A stretch of DNA of 64,000 bases, taken from positions 310,001 through 374,000 of the forward strand of contig CAMPDV010000265.1 of NCBI GenBank assembly GCA_946699065.1, read 5' to 3'. This document shows positions 1-14,099 of the stretch, one piece after another (position 1 is the stretch's first letter; every line of letters begins with the position of its first letter). This stretch comes from Loxodes magnus (taxonomy: Eukaryota > Ciliophora > Karyorelictea > Loxodida > Loxodidae). A model generated the notes under the pieces. That model was not told where the DNA came from. It made no database searches and was given only the letters and a program-made list of their open reading frames with translations. A program made the position numbers and the translations under genes.

Positions 1-1178
1 TCTTCTAAATTTTCATTTATGCCAATAATAAGTTCGTCTCTTTTTTTTATTTTTTCATTAAGATTTGCTATATCTAGCACTTAATAATTAACTTATTAAT
101 TTAAAAAATCATTTTAAAATTTTAATTAATTAGCTTAATATGATATCACTTACATCTACTTTTATAAATCCTAAAACTAGTTATCTTAACTTGTCATTGT
201 TTTCATTTCAACTACTTTCTCCTCATTTTGTATTATAACTTTTTGAAATTTCGATTAGTCATTATTATTATTTTCTTTATCTATTTACAAATAATCTTGG
301 CTTTTTTATAAATTTTGTTATTATTATTAATTTTAAATGTCTTTTGCCATCTTTTACTCTGGTTATTAACTTTAAATAAGATTTTTTAATATATTGATCA
401 ACATTGCAGAAGTTAACCGATTATTTGGATCATGTTACCAACATCCTTCTATCAAATCTTTATATTCTTATGGACAATTCTCTGGAATTTCTTCTCTCTC
501 TCCTTTCAATATTCCCTTTTCTATAAATTATTCTTCAGTGTCCTAAAACGGTGTTCTTCTTGATGCTATTTCTCATAATATCATCCCTAGAGCATATATA
601 TCAGTTTACTTATTATATTTTGCTCTTAAACTCATTAATTCTGGCGCCAATCATCGAATGTTTCCCACTACTTACTTTTACACAATAGACTTGGATTCAT
701 TACGCACTCTTGATAGCCCAAAATCAGTTATCTTAGCTCTCATAAGACTATCCAACAATATGTTGTTGCTTTTTAAATCTCTATGTATTATGTTTTTCTC
801 ATGTATATAGTCTAAACCTAAAACTATATCCAAACTTATTCTATATCTCATTTCCCATGATAGTTCTTCCTTCTTATGCAATAAATTAAATAAAGTTTAA
901 GGAAGATACTCCATTACTAAACTTATAGGAGAAAGGCAATATCCGTACACTATTACTACATTTGGATGTTTCATTTTTTCTGTCAGCGTAACTTCTTATT
1001 AAAACTCTTCTATTGCGTTCTCAGAAATATTTTGATTGTAAAGCTCTTTAATTGCCACTTCAATGCATCCTCTTCACAATCCTTTGAAAACTACTCCAAA
1101 ACTGCCTTTAGCTATCTCCTTTACTTTTACAAGATTATGACTTGAAATTGCGAACTCTTGATTCACCTTAGACACCAT
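1..1178 (-). CDS. TKL-type protein kinase with Gln-rich coiled-coil tail (partial, runs off the left edge)
   Basis: Read with TAA/TAG = Gln and TGA = Trp, one frame stays coherent from the ATG at 1178 to the window edge (392 codons, C-terminus missing). It has a Gly-rich loop GSFGVVFKG (about residue 25-33), VAIKE lysine (about 43), HRDLKSNN catalytic loop (about 132-139), DFG (about 152-154), RWLAPE (175-180) and an [12 protein letters not shown] helix. These mark an active Ser/Thr kinase of the tyrosine-kinase-like group. The kinase fold ends near residue 262. The rest is Gln/Asn-rich and looks like coiled coil. Three conserved Trp codons in the fold are TGA. It is colinear for over 200 codons with the kinase at 38198-40123, so the two are paralogs. 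Substrate and pathway cannot be read from the sequence. Confidence 0.93.
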
Positions 1179-4100
1179 TAATAACTTTTAGTCAAACACT
1201 TCCACAATTAATACAAAATACCAGAATACTTTAGAAAGAAAATAAATTATCATACTTTAAAACTATTCACAGGCTTTTATTTAAAATAATAAAATAGGTA
1301 GTAATCATACTTTATAGCTTAAATATTTATATTCCTCTAATTTAATTACTAGTTTACTTTCAATCTCTACTTATATTATATTTAATTATTTAAATTATAT
1401 ATATATATATAAAATAATATTTAATTCCTTTTTCTAATAAACTAGATCTATATAATTTTAATAAATAATCTTATTTATTTTTATAATTAATTAAAGAATT
1501 AGTGAAATATTAATTTAAAATGGATTTCTTTAAATCTTACTTTTTAATTAGTGAATTATATCATATTTAGATAAAATATTTAGCTAGCTTACTATATTTT
1601 AAATTTTAAATGTATATATTAATTTACTATAAAATACTATTATTTATATATTTATTTTAAAATAAATATATATTATATTTCTCTAATTAAATTAAATGCA
1701 CTAAAAATATTTAACTGTAGAACTAAAAAATAATATTAATGTGGGCAAAATAAGAAATTCCATAATAAAAATATCTAAACTATTGAATAATTGAAATGAA
1801 CATAAAGCATCTAATAGCATCTCCTATTAATCAGAAATTAAATAAAATTTGGAAAATTGGAATTATAAAAAGTATATTATAATTGAATATAATATAGATA
1901 AGATTTTAATTATTTAAAATATTAAGAATTAGAAGCTAAGTTTATAATATGGTAAATAATAAAGCTTAGTACTAAAAATTTAATTAAATTTAGTTTAAAA
2001 ATTAAAGGCTTTTTGTAAAATAAAGATATTTTATAAATAATATCTACCAAATTAATAAATTATTTTTATTTTAGAAACATAGAAATATTTTAAGTATTTA
2101 TATCTTTAAAAAGATATATTGTTATTTTATAAATATAATCATTAAAATTAATAATTTTCCTTTGAAGTTAATTTTTGATTTGAGTAATAATAAAATTAAA
2201 GAAATGAATATTAACAAAAAAAATTTATATGGCAAAATATTTTGTTTTAAATACTTTTTATTTTAGCAATATATATTAGAAAAAATCTTAAATATTTGAA
2301 TAATTAAATTATCAAATTAATAAAGTTAAGTTTTTAATTTTATCTTAATTGAACTTTGTTTTTAGAAATGAACCTTAAAATTTATATTAATTTAAAATAA
2401 ATTAAAACATAAAAAATAAACAAAATTTTATTTTTTAAATCTAGAATCAATAACTTTACCAAACTTTAAAATTACAAAATTAAATTTTATATAATTTACT
2501 ATTACTAGTATTTGTTTATATAGCATAACATTAGTTTTAATTAAGTTATTAATTTTAGAAATTAAATATATTTTTAAACTGAATATTATAAATAAATATT
2601 ATAATTCTTTGATAATCTTTAATTTAATTATAAGTTAAATTAAGTAATTTATTTAATTCATTTTTTTATAATATTCAAATTATTTCTAAAGCTATTATTA
2701 ACTAACTTTACTTTAAAAAAAGATTAAATTTTTTATTGTTAAATACTAATACATTCCAACCTTTTAATTCTAATAAGATAGTATAACAATTAAATATTTA
2801 ATAGTTTTAATATCTATTAAATTATTTAATTTAACTCTTTTTATTTTTAAATATTTTAGACTCTATTTTAATTAATTTTTTGGAAGTTGAACATAAACAT
2901 AAAGAAATTTATTAAAATCATCATTAATAAAAAGTTTTAATGATTTACAATATTAAAATAATTTTACTCAAAATGTCTCTAGATAGTTAATCCTTAAATA
3001 AAGCTATATCTGCTATATTTTTAATAATAAAAATTCAAATTATAATAATTAATTAAATAAAGATTGTAAGCATTTTTAAGAAACGAAAAAATATTCTTTT
3101 AAAAATAAGAAAAATTGTAATTAGCCAGATTGTATATATTTAAAATATTTAATTTATAAACTTAACTTTTAATCTATGAAAATGTAAAAATAGTTTCTTC
3201 ATAAATAAAAGTTAAAATAAAAGCAAAAAGAATAAATTAAGTATTGTATTATTTTAACTTTATAATAAAAAAATTTACTTTTATTTGAAATTTTTAAAAC
3301 TACTAAAATATTAAGTATTGTAATTTTAAATTTTATTTTATCTGGATTTAAGAATATTTTTATACTTTAAAATTAAGAGTATTTTAGTGGATAAATATTG
3401 GATTATAGTTATTATAAATAATTTAATTTATTCCGAAAGCTTGATCTAACACTTAAAATTAAAATTTACAAGTTATTATTTTTATTCAAATTACAAATTA
3501 TTAATATTATCTTTAATACGTTTGCTATTTGTTTGTTTCTAGATTCTTTGTTTAATAATATTTTATGATTTTATATTCAGTTGCAACTTATAAGCCCTAA
3601 TTAACTTATTTAATTAAAATGTTTTTTTCCCTGCTTATAACACTTTATGCGTATGTCTATTAGTTTATTACATTAAAAGTTAAATATCATTCATCCATAA
3701 TCTTTAACTATTTCTTTAGTAATTTATAAAAATCAATTATTTTCTTTTAATGAAATTATTAACTTTTGCATATATCTTAAATGCTCCTACACTCTATAAA
3801 TTATAAATCTGGATTCTTATGGTATTGAATTAAAAAATTCGACTAGATTTGCTTTACCAACTCTATAATCACTAATGATTAGCTGCATAATAAACTTTTA
3901 ATAGTTAATATAAAATTAATTGATAGAAAAGCTGATTAAATGAGAATAAGAAAGGCATAGTTAAATAAGAAAAAGCTTATTAAATATTATTAAGCTTAAA
4001 ACTAATTAATTTGCAAATTATCTTTAGAATGCTGGCCTCAAGCGTTAAGTGATCCATCTCACTTTCTCAATCTGTTTGGTAATTATCAAGTGGAGAATTT

Positions 4101-4419
4101 TAAGTTTAAATAAGAAAACATTATGTACTTAAAGAGTCTGTTAAATTTAGGCTTGATGCAAAAGTACAAGTAAGAAATGAATAAACTTTAGTGTATTATG
4201 AAAGACAAATCCAAATTGCTCGATAAATACTTAGATTCTTAAAAATGAAAATGTTTTAAGCAAATTAATTTAAATTTAATTACTCATTAATCTCACTCTA
4301 GATACAATCTTTTTTAAGCTTAGCAATTTATTTTATTTGACCATTCACATTAAAAAGCTTTCTGATTTCTAAATGCTTTATATAATAGAATTTATATTAG
4401 TTAAAAACATAAATTATAG
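1179..4419. other. AT-rich intergenic stretch
   Basis: Over 3 kb of very AT-rich DNA with simple TA runs (for example near 1400-1412). I see no protein motif, RNA gene or repeat shared with the rest of the window. The part next to 1178 must hold the promoter of the kinase, but no clear signal stands out. Confidence 0.5.
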
Positions 4420-4500
4420 CCGGCAATAGCTAGATGGAAGAACACGAGAGTTTGAACTTGTAAAAATTTCAGGATACTCAGTTCAATCCTGAGTTGCTAA
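4420..4500 (+). pseudogene. tRNA-Tyr pseudogene
   Basis: The first 10 bases match the tRNA-Tyr at 60451 and the T-arm is still recognisable, but the acceptor 3' strand, D-stem and anticodon arm carry several mismatches. Flanking DNA on both sides also resembles that of the intact gene, for example the phrase around 4570 and around 60625. It therefore looks like an old segmental duplicate rather than a retro-copy. It is not expected to give a functional tRNA. Confidence 0.75.
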
Positions 4501-7500
4501 ATTTATAGAATAAAGTTAAACATAATAACCAATTATTTTAGATCTAAATACAATAGAAAATAATTTTCTTCATAATTATTAAGATTAACAGCAACTATGA
4601 ATTAATAAAGGATTTAAATCTTTTTCATATTTATTAATATAATCTTACTAATTAAGCTTGAACAAAGTAAAACAAGCATTAAATATTAGAAACCTTATTT
4701 CTAATTTTAATTTAATACTTACATTCAATTTTTTAATATTAGATATAAAATAATTTAATGATATGATTTTATTCATTGTTCTAAACTAATAAAGAGAATA
4801 TTTATTACAATTTATTAAGTTTACTCTTACCCTTTTATATTAAAATTAAGTTTCAATTTACATATAATAATATTAAATTGCTTAGTGATCCTGATGATAT
4901 TTCATCTCTTTGAATCTAATTAGATTATTTTTTGAAGTTTCGTTAAAATTTTTTGGTCTCTTAATTACCTTTATTAATTGATAAAGTATCTAGTTTGACT
5001 CTCATAATTACTTCTTTTTATCCATAAATGATATCATTTTTATTTGCACATTTCTCAATTGTGATTATAGTATAGTTTCTTTAGTCATTCTTTGCTTTTT
5101 TAATTTCTTTTTATCTTTTTTATTTGTTTTTATTTTAAAATTGGATTAATAATTTGATAATTTCTTTTTGAAGGAATATATCATATGATTCATTCCAATA
5201 AAATTATTTATTTTTCTTAAATTTTTTCCTCTTCACTTTGCATTTTATCTTGCTTAATATTTTGATATTTTATAGATTGTAATTTTTGCTACTAACGTAT
5301 TTTTTATCCTATTTTTTTTCTTTTATTCTCTTGCCCTAATGAATTAATTTAAATTTTTGGAGAATAAAACATATCCAGAAACTTTAAAACTCCCATATGA
5401 TATAATCCTATGCAAATTTACTATTTAATTAAGTGATAGACCAGATTTTCCTAATTGTTTATCTAATTATTTTTTCTTATGCCTTAAAGCAATTCCATTA
5501 GATCGCTCATATTCTATTTTAAAATCTCAAGATATTTTAAGTAGCACAAATAAAATTTATTTCTGCATTTTTGAAAAAGCACTTTACTAATAAATGATTT
5601 CCCTTTTCCCTAATCTTAAGCTAGCTTTTATACTAAATAAATTTATAATATTATATATCTAAATTGTTTTTTATTTTTATTAGAACTGAATGCTTATTTA
5701 TCATATGCTTATAACAATATACAGACTTATAGGAGCACATGGGTTGTTGAAAGTACTTTCAATTAAAATATGAAAAATTAAAATTTCTAGTTACATATAA
5801 AATTATAAAATTAGTCTTTTACATAGATCAATCAAATTTGAGAAATTAGCTAATGCATCTAGCTATCTTAAATAATTATTTATATAAGAAATTTTATTTA
5901 AAGGCTAAACACAACATCAACTATGCTTATTATTAGAGATTATCTACATACTAAGAACTTGGGTCTATATTGATGTAGTAATTAAATAGAAAAAGGATTA
6001 GCTTTTTGAATTTATAAGCTGAAATAATGAGGAAAATTTAATCTTTAGTAGTTGATAAATTTTTAACTAGTGATAGATGTTCGAAATAGAGTAGAGCCCA
6101 TTTTTATTGATCTTATACTAATTACTTATGAACAAATAATTTAAATTAATAGGATATTATGGTAAGTCTATAACTAGTTAGATTTAGTAAGCAGGTATGT
6201 TTTTAAAATAAGGTGTTCTAATTTAAAAGCCAAGGATAATTAAAGTTTATAGATAAAGGCTAACAAAAATTACAAAAGGAAATCTCATAAGTTTAAGACA
6301 TAAATCACTAATCTTAATACTTAATCCTCCTTATCTTTAAACATTATTTTAGTTGCACATAAAAATTTATAGAGTTCTCAATCATTTCTTAAAGCATTAG
6401 ATTTCTCTAGTATTTTATGACAACTCTTAGAATAGCTTATCTATGCTTAATTAAGTTTATTTGAATTTTCTTTGAAGGTTGTGATTCATTAATATAGTTA
6501 AAAGCTTTTTTTCATAAGAAAGCTATCTTTCTAATTCTTCATCTAATTTATTTAGACTTAAAATGAACATAATGTCAGATTTGACACATTTTAAGCCTTC
6601 TTAGATAACTATTATATGTATTAAAACATTTTAAGTTAGGAAAAATTTAAATAAAGCCAGCTAATTGTACTCACTTAAGAAGAATTAGAGATTTCTCCTT
6701 AATTTTAGTATATCTTTAACTTTACTCTTTATAGCTAATTATGCAATATAATTTCTTAAGCAACTCCTTCCTTCACTATACTCTTTTTAGCTAAATAACT
6801 CCTCTATATACCTACTAGTAAATAAATACCCTCTAATATATAAGAAACATATTCAAAAGTAATTCCAATATACTTTTATATCTAATTAATAAGGGATTTG
6901 CTAAATATAGCTTCTCAGTTCTAGTTAAAGGTTGTTAATCGAATATCATATTAAATATACCTAGTTATAGAAAGTATATTCTGTATAGTAATTATTAGAA
7001 AGTACTTAGTGTAGAAACAAATATCCTTAGCTAATTTAATAAGTTATAAACTGTATTTTTATCAAATAATTAATTCAGCTTTACTCTAGTGCCCTTTAAG
7101 TTTATTCATAAAATACTTTAAGAGCCTATTAGAGTAAAAATGCATAGTCTATTTATTAGCTAATTCTAAAGACAATAAATAAATAATTAAACTAATGAGT
7201 ATCTTAAGAATAGCAAAGCAATCCTATTTGATATATTAGATATTTAATTACTTTATTAGGCTTATATTAAATTATCTAATCCTTAGAAGAAGATTCAACA
7301 AAAAGGTATAAGTAAAATAGATAGAGCATTAATAATTAGTTAAATGCATCTAATATTTAAGTTTATAACATCAAATTTCTATATTGGATATAATGTTTAT
7401 AAGTATTGACTGATAACTTCATATCACTATATTAAAGTTGAATTTCTAAAATATCTAGCATTATAATTAAAATATAGCAAGCTTATAATTATGCTTAAGT

Positions 7501-7993
7501 TGTAAAATTGTTTCCAAATATTAAGTATTATCCCTGATTAAGTTAGATCTTCGGACTGTTTACTCAATTTTGTTAGGGAACAAATCTTAAGGTAATTTAA
7601 AATTTTCTATAGGATGTTGACTTTTAACTTTTGGCAAATTTATTAATAAAGAAATTTAAATCCTAAGAATATCTATATACCTTGATATATTTCTAGCAAG
7701 TATTTTTTAAAGCAAGTTATTATATTTACCTTTAGATAGATTATCATTAAGCAATCAATCTTAATATGTTATTTATTTCCTAAAATGCTTTTCCTCATTG
7801 AAAATTATAATATATTAAGCTTCGTCTCTAAGCAAATCTAATTATAATGCTAATTGAAGTCATAATATAGTTGGTCTTAGTTTTTGCTTAATGCAGTTAT
7901 AGTTGCTTTTAATATTAAGTCTAATAGTTAAATAATTTATAAGAAAAGCTTAGGATTTAATTAGTAAAGATATATTTTCCACGAAGTAAATAA
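4501..7993. other. AT-rich region without a secure gene
   Basis: The first part is related to the downstream flank of the tRNA at 60451. Around 4880-5340 the minus strand reads as a Lys/Gln-rich, coding-like stretch but without a recognisable motif. Around 6540-6640 there is a short resemblance to 23600-23680. The last 60 bases before 7994 match the region upstream of the kelch copy at 28908 and should contain the promoter. Otherwise I see nothing I can name. Confidence 0.4.
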
Positions 7994-10900
7994 ATGGCTT
8001 ATTTTCTATTTTTGCTGTTGGTGTTTTTTAAAGCTTCCTTCCAAGAATGAGACTTATTTCCTTACAGTGGAACTCCACCTGCTCCTCGCTTCTGAAGTAG
8101 TGGCTAGTAATTTTTAGATTAATATTTGATAGTATCTCATGGTATGGGGAATACATAAATGCTAGATGATACTTGAAAGTTTACATTCAGGGATTAAAAA
8201 TGAACTAGAATCACTTTAACTAATGAAGAAATGCCTTAAGCAAGGACTAGTCATTGCACATCTAAAATTGAAGAAAAAAACTAGTTTATCCTCTATGGAG
8301 GTTAAGCTTAAAACGGATACTAAAATGATTTATGAATACTGGATTTAAATAATTATTATTGGACTAAAATTACTCCATCAGGAGAACTCCCTCCACCTTC
8401 AAAAAAAATGGGTTGCACAACCTATTGAGATCAGATAAATTAGACCTGGAAAATGGTTATGTACGGTGGAATGGGAAAAGAAGAGTATACAGATGAGTTC
8501 TGAGAACTGAGTTTTACCGACTGAAGATTTAAGAAAATCGAAGCATTCGGATAGAAGCCATTAAAAATGACTTAGCCTAATTTACTATATTTAAATGGTT
8601 CTTTGCTTCTCAAAAATGGACATTATGGTTTTAAAAACGATGACTAAGATATGTACTTGTTTAATTTCTCTTCTGGACTCTGAAGTAGAAAAAAAGTAAA
8701 AGGTGAATATCCATAGTCATCTTACTTGCATGGAGAATGGGTAGACTGATAAAAGAAAAGATGATACTTCTTCTAAGGGTGGAATTTTACACTCTCTCAT
8801 GATTCAAGCTAAACTTATTATGTTGACTTTAAAAATTTAGAAGGTTTAACTTGATATATATTAAATGTAACGAATCATGAAATAAGTAAGAGAGATAATT
8901 CTATAGTTTCTTTTTACTAAAATTGCTTTTATATTTTTTCAGGTTGGAGTTAGTATGAAGTAAAGAATGACGTTATGAGATTAAATATGACTAAAGAGAT
9001 TCTAGAATGGGAAAAATTATACTCAACGATAGAAGTTCCTGAGCCAAGAGCGTTCCATTCAGCTAATTTGATTTCAACTAAAATGATAGTATTTGGAGGC
9101 GAGCATAACTAGGTAAAAAATAACGAAATTTGGCTATTTGATTTAAAAAAGTGATAATGAGAGATGCCAAATGCTAAAGGAGACATTCCTTAGTAAAGGA
9201 GTAAACATGTATCAGCTACATATGGGAAATATCTGGTAATTTGAGGAGGTATCGGATATAACAATTTAATTTTTGATGATATGTATTTGTATGATTCCTT
9301 CACCAAGAGATGATCATAGCAAGAATATCTTTCGGAAAATCCGGTTGGAAAATATGGCAGTTGCGGTGCAATATTAGGAAACTAGCTTCTAATTTACGGA
9401 GGAATGGAATAAAACGGCATTTCAAGTGAATTGCATTCCTTTGATTTTGGATCTTATAAATGGACTTTATTGTCTTCAAAAGATTCTTAAGACCCCAAAG
9501 AAATATATTACTGTAAAGCTCATTCTTATAATAACCTCTTTTTTGTAATAGGTGGCGAAAAGTTATCTTTAGTTCCTACCAATGCAGTCTATGTGTATAA
9601 CATAAATACATAATAATGAAGACTTGTGAATGAAGCAAAGGAATAAAAATACTAAACTACCAAGTAGGGAATTGTAGCATCATAAAATTAAGTAATTTTA
9701 TATGGAGGAATATTTTGAGATTCTCTTAGAGATAACTTCATAGAGTTCAATTTAGAAACTGAAAAAAGTATTATTTATCAGCCTGACAAGAAACAGAGAG
9801 CATGGCCTGGGTATGTATTGGGATAAAGTATGATATATTATAAAAGATAAATCATAATGTTCGGTGGAATTGGCGTTGCATAGTCTTCTGCCTAACTTTC
9901 AAAATCTTAGAACAACTTCTTTGTTTATACCTTTAATTGCTCTATTAAATAATGTGGCTGAAGATGTAGCGATGGAACTTATCTGGGCTAAGATAATAAC
10001 TGCCTTGATTGTGCTAAGGGAACATACTGAACTTTAAATGGTACTTGCGTTCATTGTCCTGCTGGAACTTCAAATAATTTAGAGGCGGCTTAAGATAAAA
10101 AATATTGTCTTCCTTGCAATAACGGAACGTATGGTCCTGTTTCTGGACTATCTTTATGCTATTAATGCCCTGCAAATTAAAAATGTCTAATAGGATAAAT
10201 TGAGCCTTAGATATTACTAACAGAAAATTAGACTTACTTCAGTTAGCCTTAAAATTATAAAATAAGCACTAAATAAATAAATAAAAATAACTTCTTAGCA
10301 GAGATAGTAACTAGTAGCCTGTTTGCGATCATTTTGATATTTATATGCTTTTCTAAAAAGCTATATGATAAAATACATGAGATAGATATTTATGATAGCA
10401 AGCATAACTATAAAGAGGAAGCCTTTAAGTTTAAAAAAACTAGAATTGGGGGATTTTTTACGATAATTTGCCTTTACGTAGCAATCTTAATCATCTGGGT
10501 AAACTTTATTTAGTTTTGCTAAGATAATGTTATAGAGTCAAAGTCTCTTATCCCTCTTCTAATTTTACTAGAAAGCTATGGAGATATTAAAGCTGACTTT
10601 TACATAACTCTTACTTATTTATAGTATGGAGGAAGATGCGTCAAGTAGGAGTAATAAGATAGTATGAATTAGGGATGGACTTAATGTGACGAATCTGTGC
10701 AAATCACATCGGAGTAGCGAGAAATAGAAGATAATATGAGTTATAATTAAACAAATTCTAAGCAAATTTAATGCTTTAAAGACAATTAAGAATGCTCTAT
10801 AAAGTTAACTTTGCTTGATTTTAGCATTACTTAAAACATAGTGCTATCAATTGATATACTAGAAGAAAATAGTTTTGCCAGTGGAATTTAATTTAATGTC

Positions 10901-11949
10901 ACTTCATCTTCTTCTATTCCCTACCAGTTTAGCACTGTTATCATGAAGATTTCAGCTCCTTAAGGAAGAATTTTTAGAGGTCCTACTCCTACTTAAATGA
11001 CAGTGATTGGAATTCCTTCTGTTTATAAGTCAGATTATGGAGAAATTTAAGACTAGACTGGCTTTCATCTTATGAGCAAGGAGCAAATTGAAATAGGCTC
11101 AACATTCACAACTGAATAAATGCATATAGCATAAGGAATAAGAAGCTAATTAAAAATAGAACTGATGGAAAGTGGATTGAAAACAATAAGAACGCTAAAA
11201 TTCACCTATTTTGCCTTCTTCCAAGCTTTAATAAGCTCTGTTGTTGGAATAATGATAATCATAGGAGGAGTTATGCAAGCTTACGAAGTATTTTATTGGC
11301 ATTACAATCATAAAATAAGAAAGAAATTCAAATTAAAATCAAAATTAAAAAGATTAAAAACAAGAATTAGAAAAACTACTAATAGAATCTCTTGCTCATA
11401 TCGCTAATAATCCTAACTTTTTTCTAATCGTATATCTTAAGCTTCTATCATTCCATGTTTGTAAGATTAAATTAATCATGAGAGATCAGAAATTACTTTA
11501 GATACCCTGAGAAATTAATCATTACTTAAAGGTTTTAGCAGAGCAAACTAGAGAAATAATTTCAACCACAAACTATCAATGAAGGAAGAGAAGAAAAACT
11601 AAGACTAGCAAAGTATATAACCAATAAGTCCTTATGAATGAGACTAATAAAATTAGCATAAGTAATAAACTTTTAATGAATAGCAATCAAATAAAGTTCA
11701 GGATTCTACTATACTAATAAAAAGTTTGAGTAATGAAGTTCAATCTTAAACTATATACTAAAATTAAATTTAATCTTTATATTTAGGTATTACATTAATT
11801 AAATTTAAGCTATATACATAATTATAAGTATTTCATTGAGATATATAAGAATAATTTCTTATTTATACACTAAAAAATATCATAGAATTAGCAATATCTC
11901 TAATATATTTGATGAAAATATTCTTTTTAAGCTAAAAATTTAACTTAAG
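7930..11949 (+). repeat. Left arm of a large inverted duplication
   Basis: This arm matches 24956-28973 in reverse orientation at roughly 99% by eye, covering about 64 bp of 5' flank, the whole kelch gene and about 200 bp of 3' flank. The two reading frames have exactly the same length. Similarity fades upstream of about 7930 and stops just after 11949. The arms are separated by about 13 kb of mostly mobile DNA. Confidence 0.9.
7994..11749 (+). CDS. Kelch-repeat, Cys-rich multi-pass membrane protein (copy 1)
   Basis: One continuous frame of 1251 codons with TAA/TAG = Gln and TGA = Trp. A signal peptide (MAYFLFLLLVFFKASFQ, 1-17) is followed by kelch repeats to about residue 640. These have recurring LYGG, MYGG, VFGG, IWGG and MFGG turns, each with a downstream Trp that is often TGA. 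A Cys-rich block (about 653-735) has repeated CxxGTY/CPAG units like GCC2/GCC3 or ephrin-receptor modules. Membrane segments lie at about 766-785, 820-840 and 1070-1097, then a basic, Gln-rich tail. Related large surface proteins are common in ciliates, and a role as a surface or secretory-pathway receptor is my inference. The stretch 8844-8942 looks like a GT-AG intron but translates as part of a kelch blade, so I keep it coding. The stop is uncertain: in-frame TAA at 11747, 11759, 11765 and 11771 form a cluster. Confidence 0.93.
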
Positions 11950-12829
11950 CTGATTGAAAATTTTATATAATTAATCATGGATTACAAAGATAATTAAGCA
12001 TGATCTTAAGTATATGATAGAAGCAAAGAAAGAAAATCTAAGAACAATAAAAATGTATTTTATTTTTAAATAATTTATTTCTATCATATTTTAGTGTTAA
12101 GGTAACAATTTTATCTAGCCTTCTATGCATAAAATTCTCAATTCAAAGTATACTATTTGTTTTGACATTTTTTCAACTATATTAACTTTCTAAAAGCTGG
12201 TATAATCTAATAAGGATATTGGCTATTCTATTTTAAAATAACCTAATTTAGTTGCCTAAAAATTACAATCCCTAAAGTTTGAAGCTGTCAAAATTATTGG
12301 ATTTAAATTATTAATTATCAAAGAAAGTTGATTCTACTCTTATAGCAAGTTAAATTAACTTTCTTTGGTATACTTATATAGGATATAATTATTTAATATA
12401 TTTAACTAATAAAGCTAAAGCATTCCATACATATAGCTATTTTAAGTAGGAAAGAAGAAGTATTTTCATATTCTTTATTTTGCTTTATCTGATAAATCTT
12501 CATTGTGATATGAAATACCTATAATTTCAATTCTAAATAATGCTTTCAGAATCCTGCAAAAATATTTACAAACATTGCAAAGAAATCTATTTTCTTAATA
12601 AAATCAAACAAAAATAACTTTGGTTGTTTGACAAACTAAAGTCGGAAAAGTAATAAAGAGTAATTTATAAATATGTTAATACATTAAGAAACAGTCATAA
12701 AGTATATTATCAATCCTTTATTGATTAAGATAAAACAAGATTGTTGCTTGATCAACAATTATCTTATTAATTTAAAAAATCATTTTAATAATTTTACAAT
12801 TTTAAATCCTTAGTTTACTAGGTGTATAC
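11750..12829. other. Intergenic, no gene recognised
   Basis: The first 200 bp belong to the inverted duplication and act as the 3' flank of the kelch gene. The rest is AT-rich with no motif I can identify on either strand. Confidence 0.45.
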
Positions 12830-13290
12830 AATCAATTTCATCATTCTTACGATTATTTAGGATAGTTTTCAGGAGAAAATATATCTTGCTAGCAAAATAT
12901 AGAAATTAAGCTTTATTAACTTCTTTATTAAATTTCTGTTATAATTTATTTAGTGTAGGTCCTTTATATATTCCGTTTTCTTTTATATGTACTTCATAAT
13001 TATTTCTAATATGAGACATTTAGCTAAATTAAACCAGTAAAAGTTAAAAATATAATCTTTCTGGCATGAAATTTATGTCAATCCGTTCTCTTGGCTTGTC
13101 AATCGAAATTTGAAAAGAAAAATAAATTAAGATAATTAAATTCCTTGATCCATTAATTTTAGAATAAAAGCAATTTAATTGAAGTAGCATCAGACTTTAT
13201 GTTAATAAAATAGTAAAGTGTTTATTGACAGGGATGCTATTATCTATAAAAACATAGTGATCTATAATTTACATAGTAAGTTTGAAGTAT
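12830..13290 (-). pseudogene. Decayed protein-kinase copy
   Basis: The minus strand near 12830-12880 aligns with the kinase C-lobe of the gene at 1-1178: a PENYP phrase for its PENCP, preceded by an ENGIYKG phrase for its EKGILKG. Further upstream (about 13030-13050) a MPE remnant fits the APE motif. Near 13145 there is a faint match to the AKITDFG segment. The pieces are in the expected order but in different frames, and segments between them are missing. I read it as a dead relative of the two kinases in this window. Confidence 0.45.
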
Positions 13291-14099
13291 TAAATTAATT
13301 AATTTATGAAATTAAGTTTAGAAGAGTCTCAGAAGATACAAAGGAATGACTAGTAAACTAACCTTTAACTTTTTTAATTGAAAGTATTTATCATATTGCT
13401 GTTAATATAAGCATTGTTTTACAAAATTAAATAAAAGCTTTCTAAAGTTAATTCTTGATATCTATAAAACTTTCAAATTCCAAAAAAGATTAAATTGTTT
13501 TAATTTCTTCTTTTAGACTAACTACAAAAATTCCATCAAATTTCATGTCAATTGTATATCTAACAATTCTTTGCTTTTTTGATTAAAGGAATTTAATTTA
13601 ATGATTTTGAAGAAAAGCAAGAATTGTTATATAAAGCTATGAGAAATATAAAAGGCAAGTTTATGCATATAAAATGTAATTTCGAAAGTGAAAGGCATTT
13701 AATTAGCAATTTTCTATATTAATCAATATCTTTATTTATTAAGCTAATCTGTTTAAGTTTACATGCTAGATATTTAACTCATGTTATGTATTGCTGATTC
13801 CATTTCATACCTTTTTATTATTTTATACATTTTATTTTTCTTTATATATCAGAGAAAAATTTAAAGAATTCTAGACCAAAAGTTAAAAATCAAAATAAGG
13901 TTAGATAAGATATTTTACTTATATTGTTTCAAAAAGAGAAAATAGAAAAAAATATTAAAGGTAATTAGCTGCTTTCAAAATAATAGCACTTCTGTGGCAA
14001 AGGATAAATATACAAAATTCATTAATGATTTTGAAATAGAGTTAGAGAAAATAAAATAGATATCTTTAATTATTATGAAAAGAAAAATATTAGTAATAT

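Noticed and set aside
8844-8942. Apparent 99-bp GT-AG intron in kelch copy 1
   Set aside because: The segment is a multiple of three, stays in frame and encodes part of a kelch blade (FYQNCFYIFSGWS), so it is read as coding.
11165-11407. Separate 80-codon membrane protein (and its twin at 25495-25737)
   Set aside because: It is only the standard-code-open part of the kelch gene, in the same frame, covering its third membrane segment.
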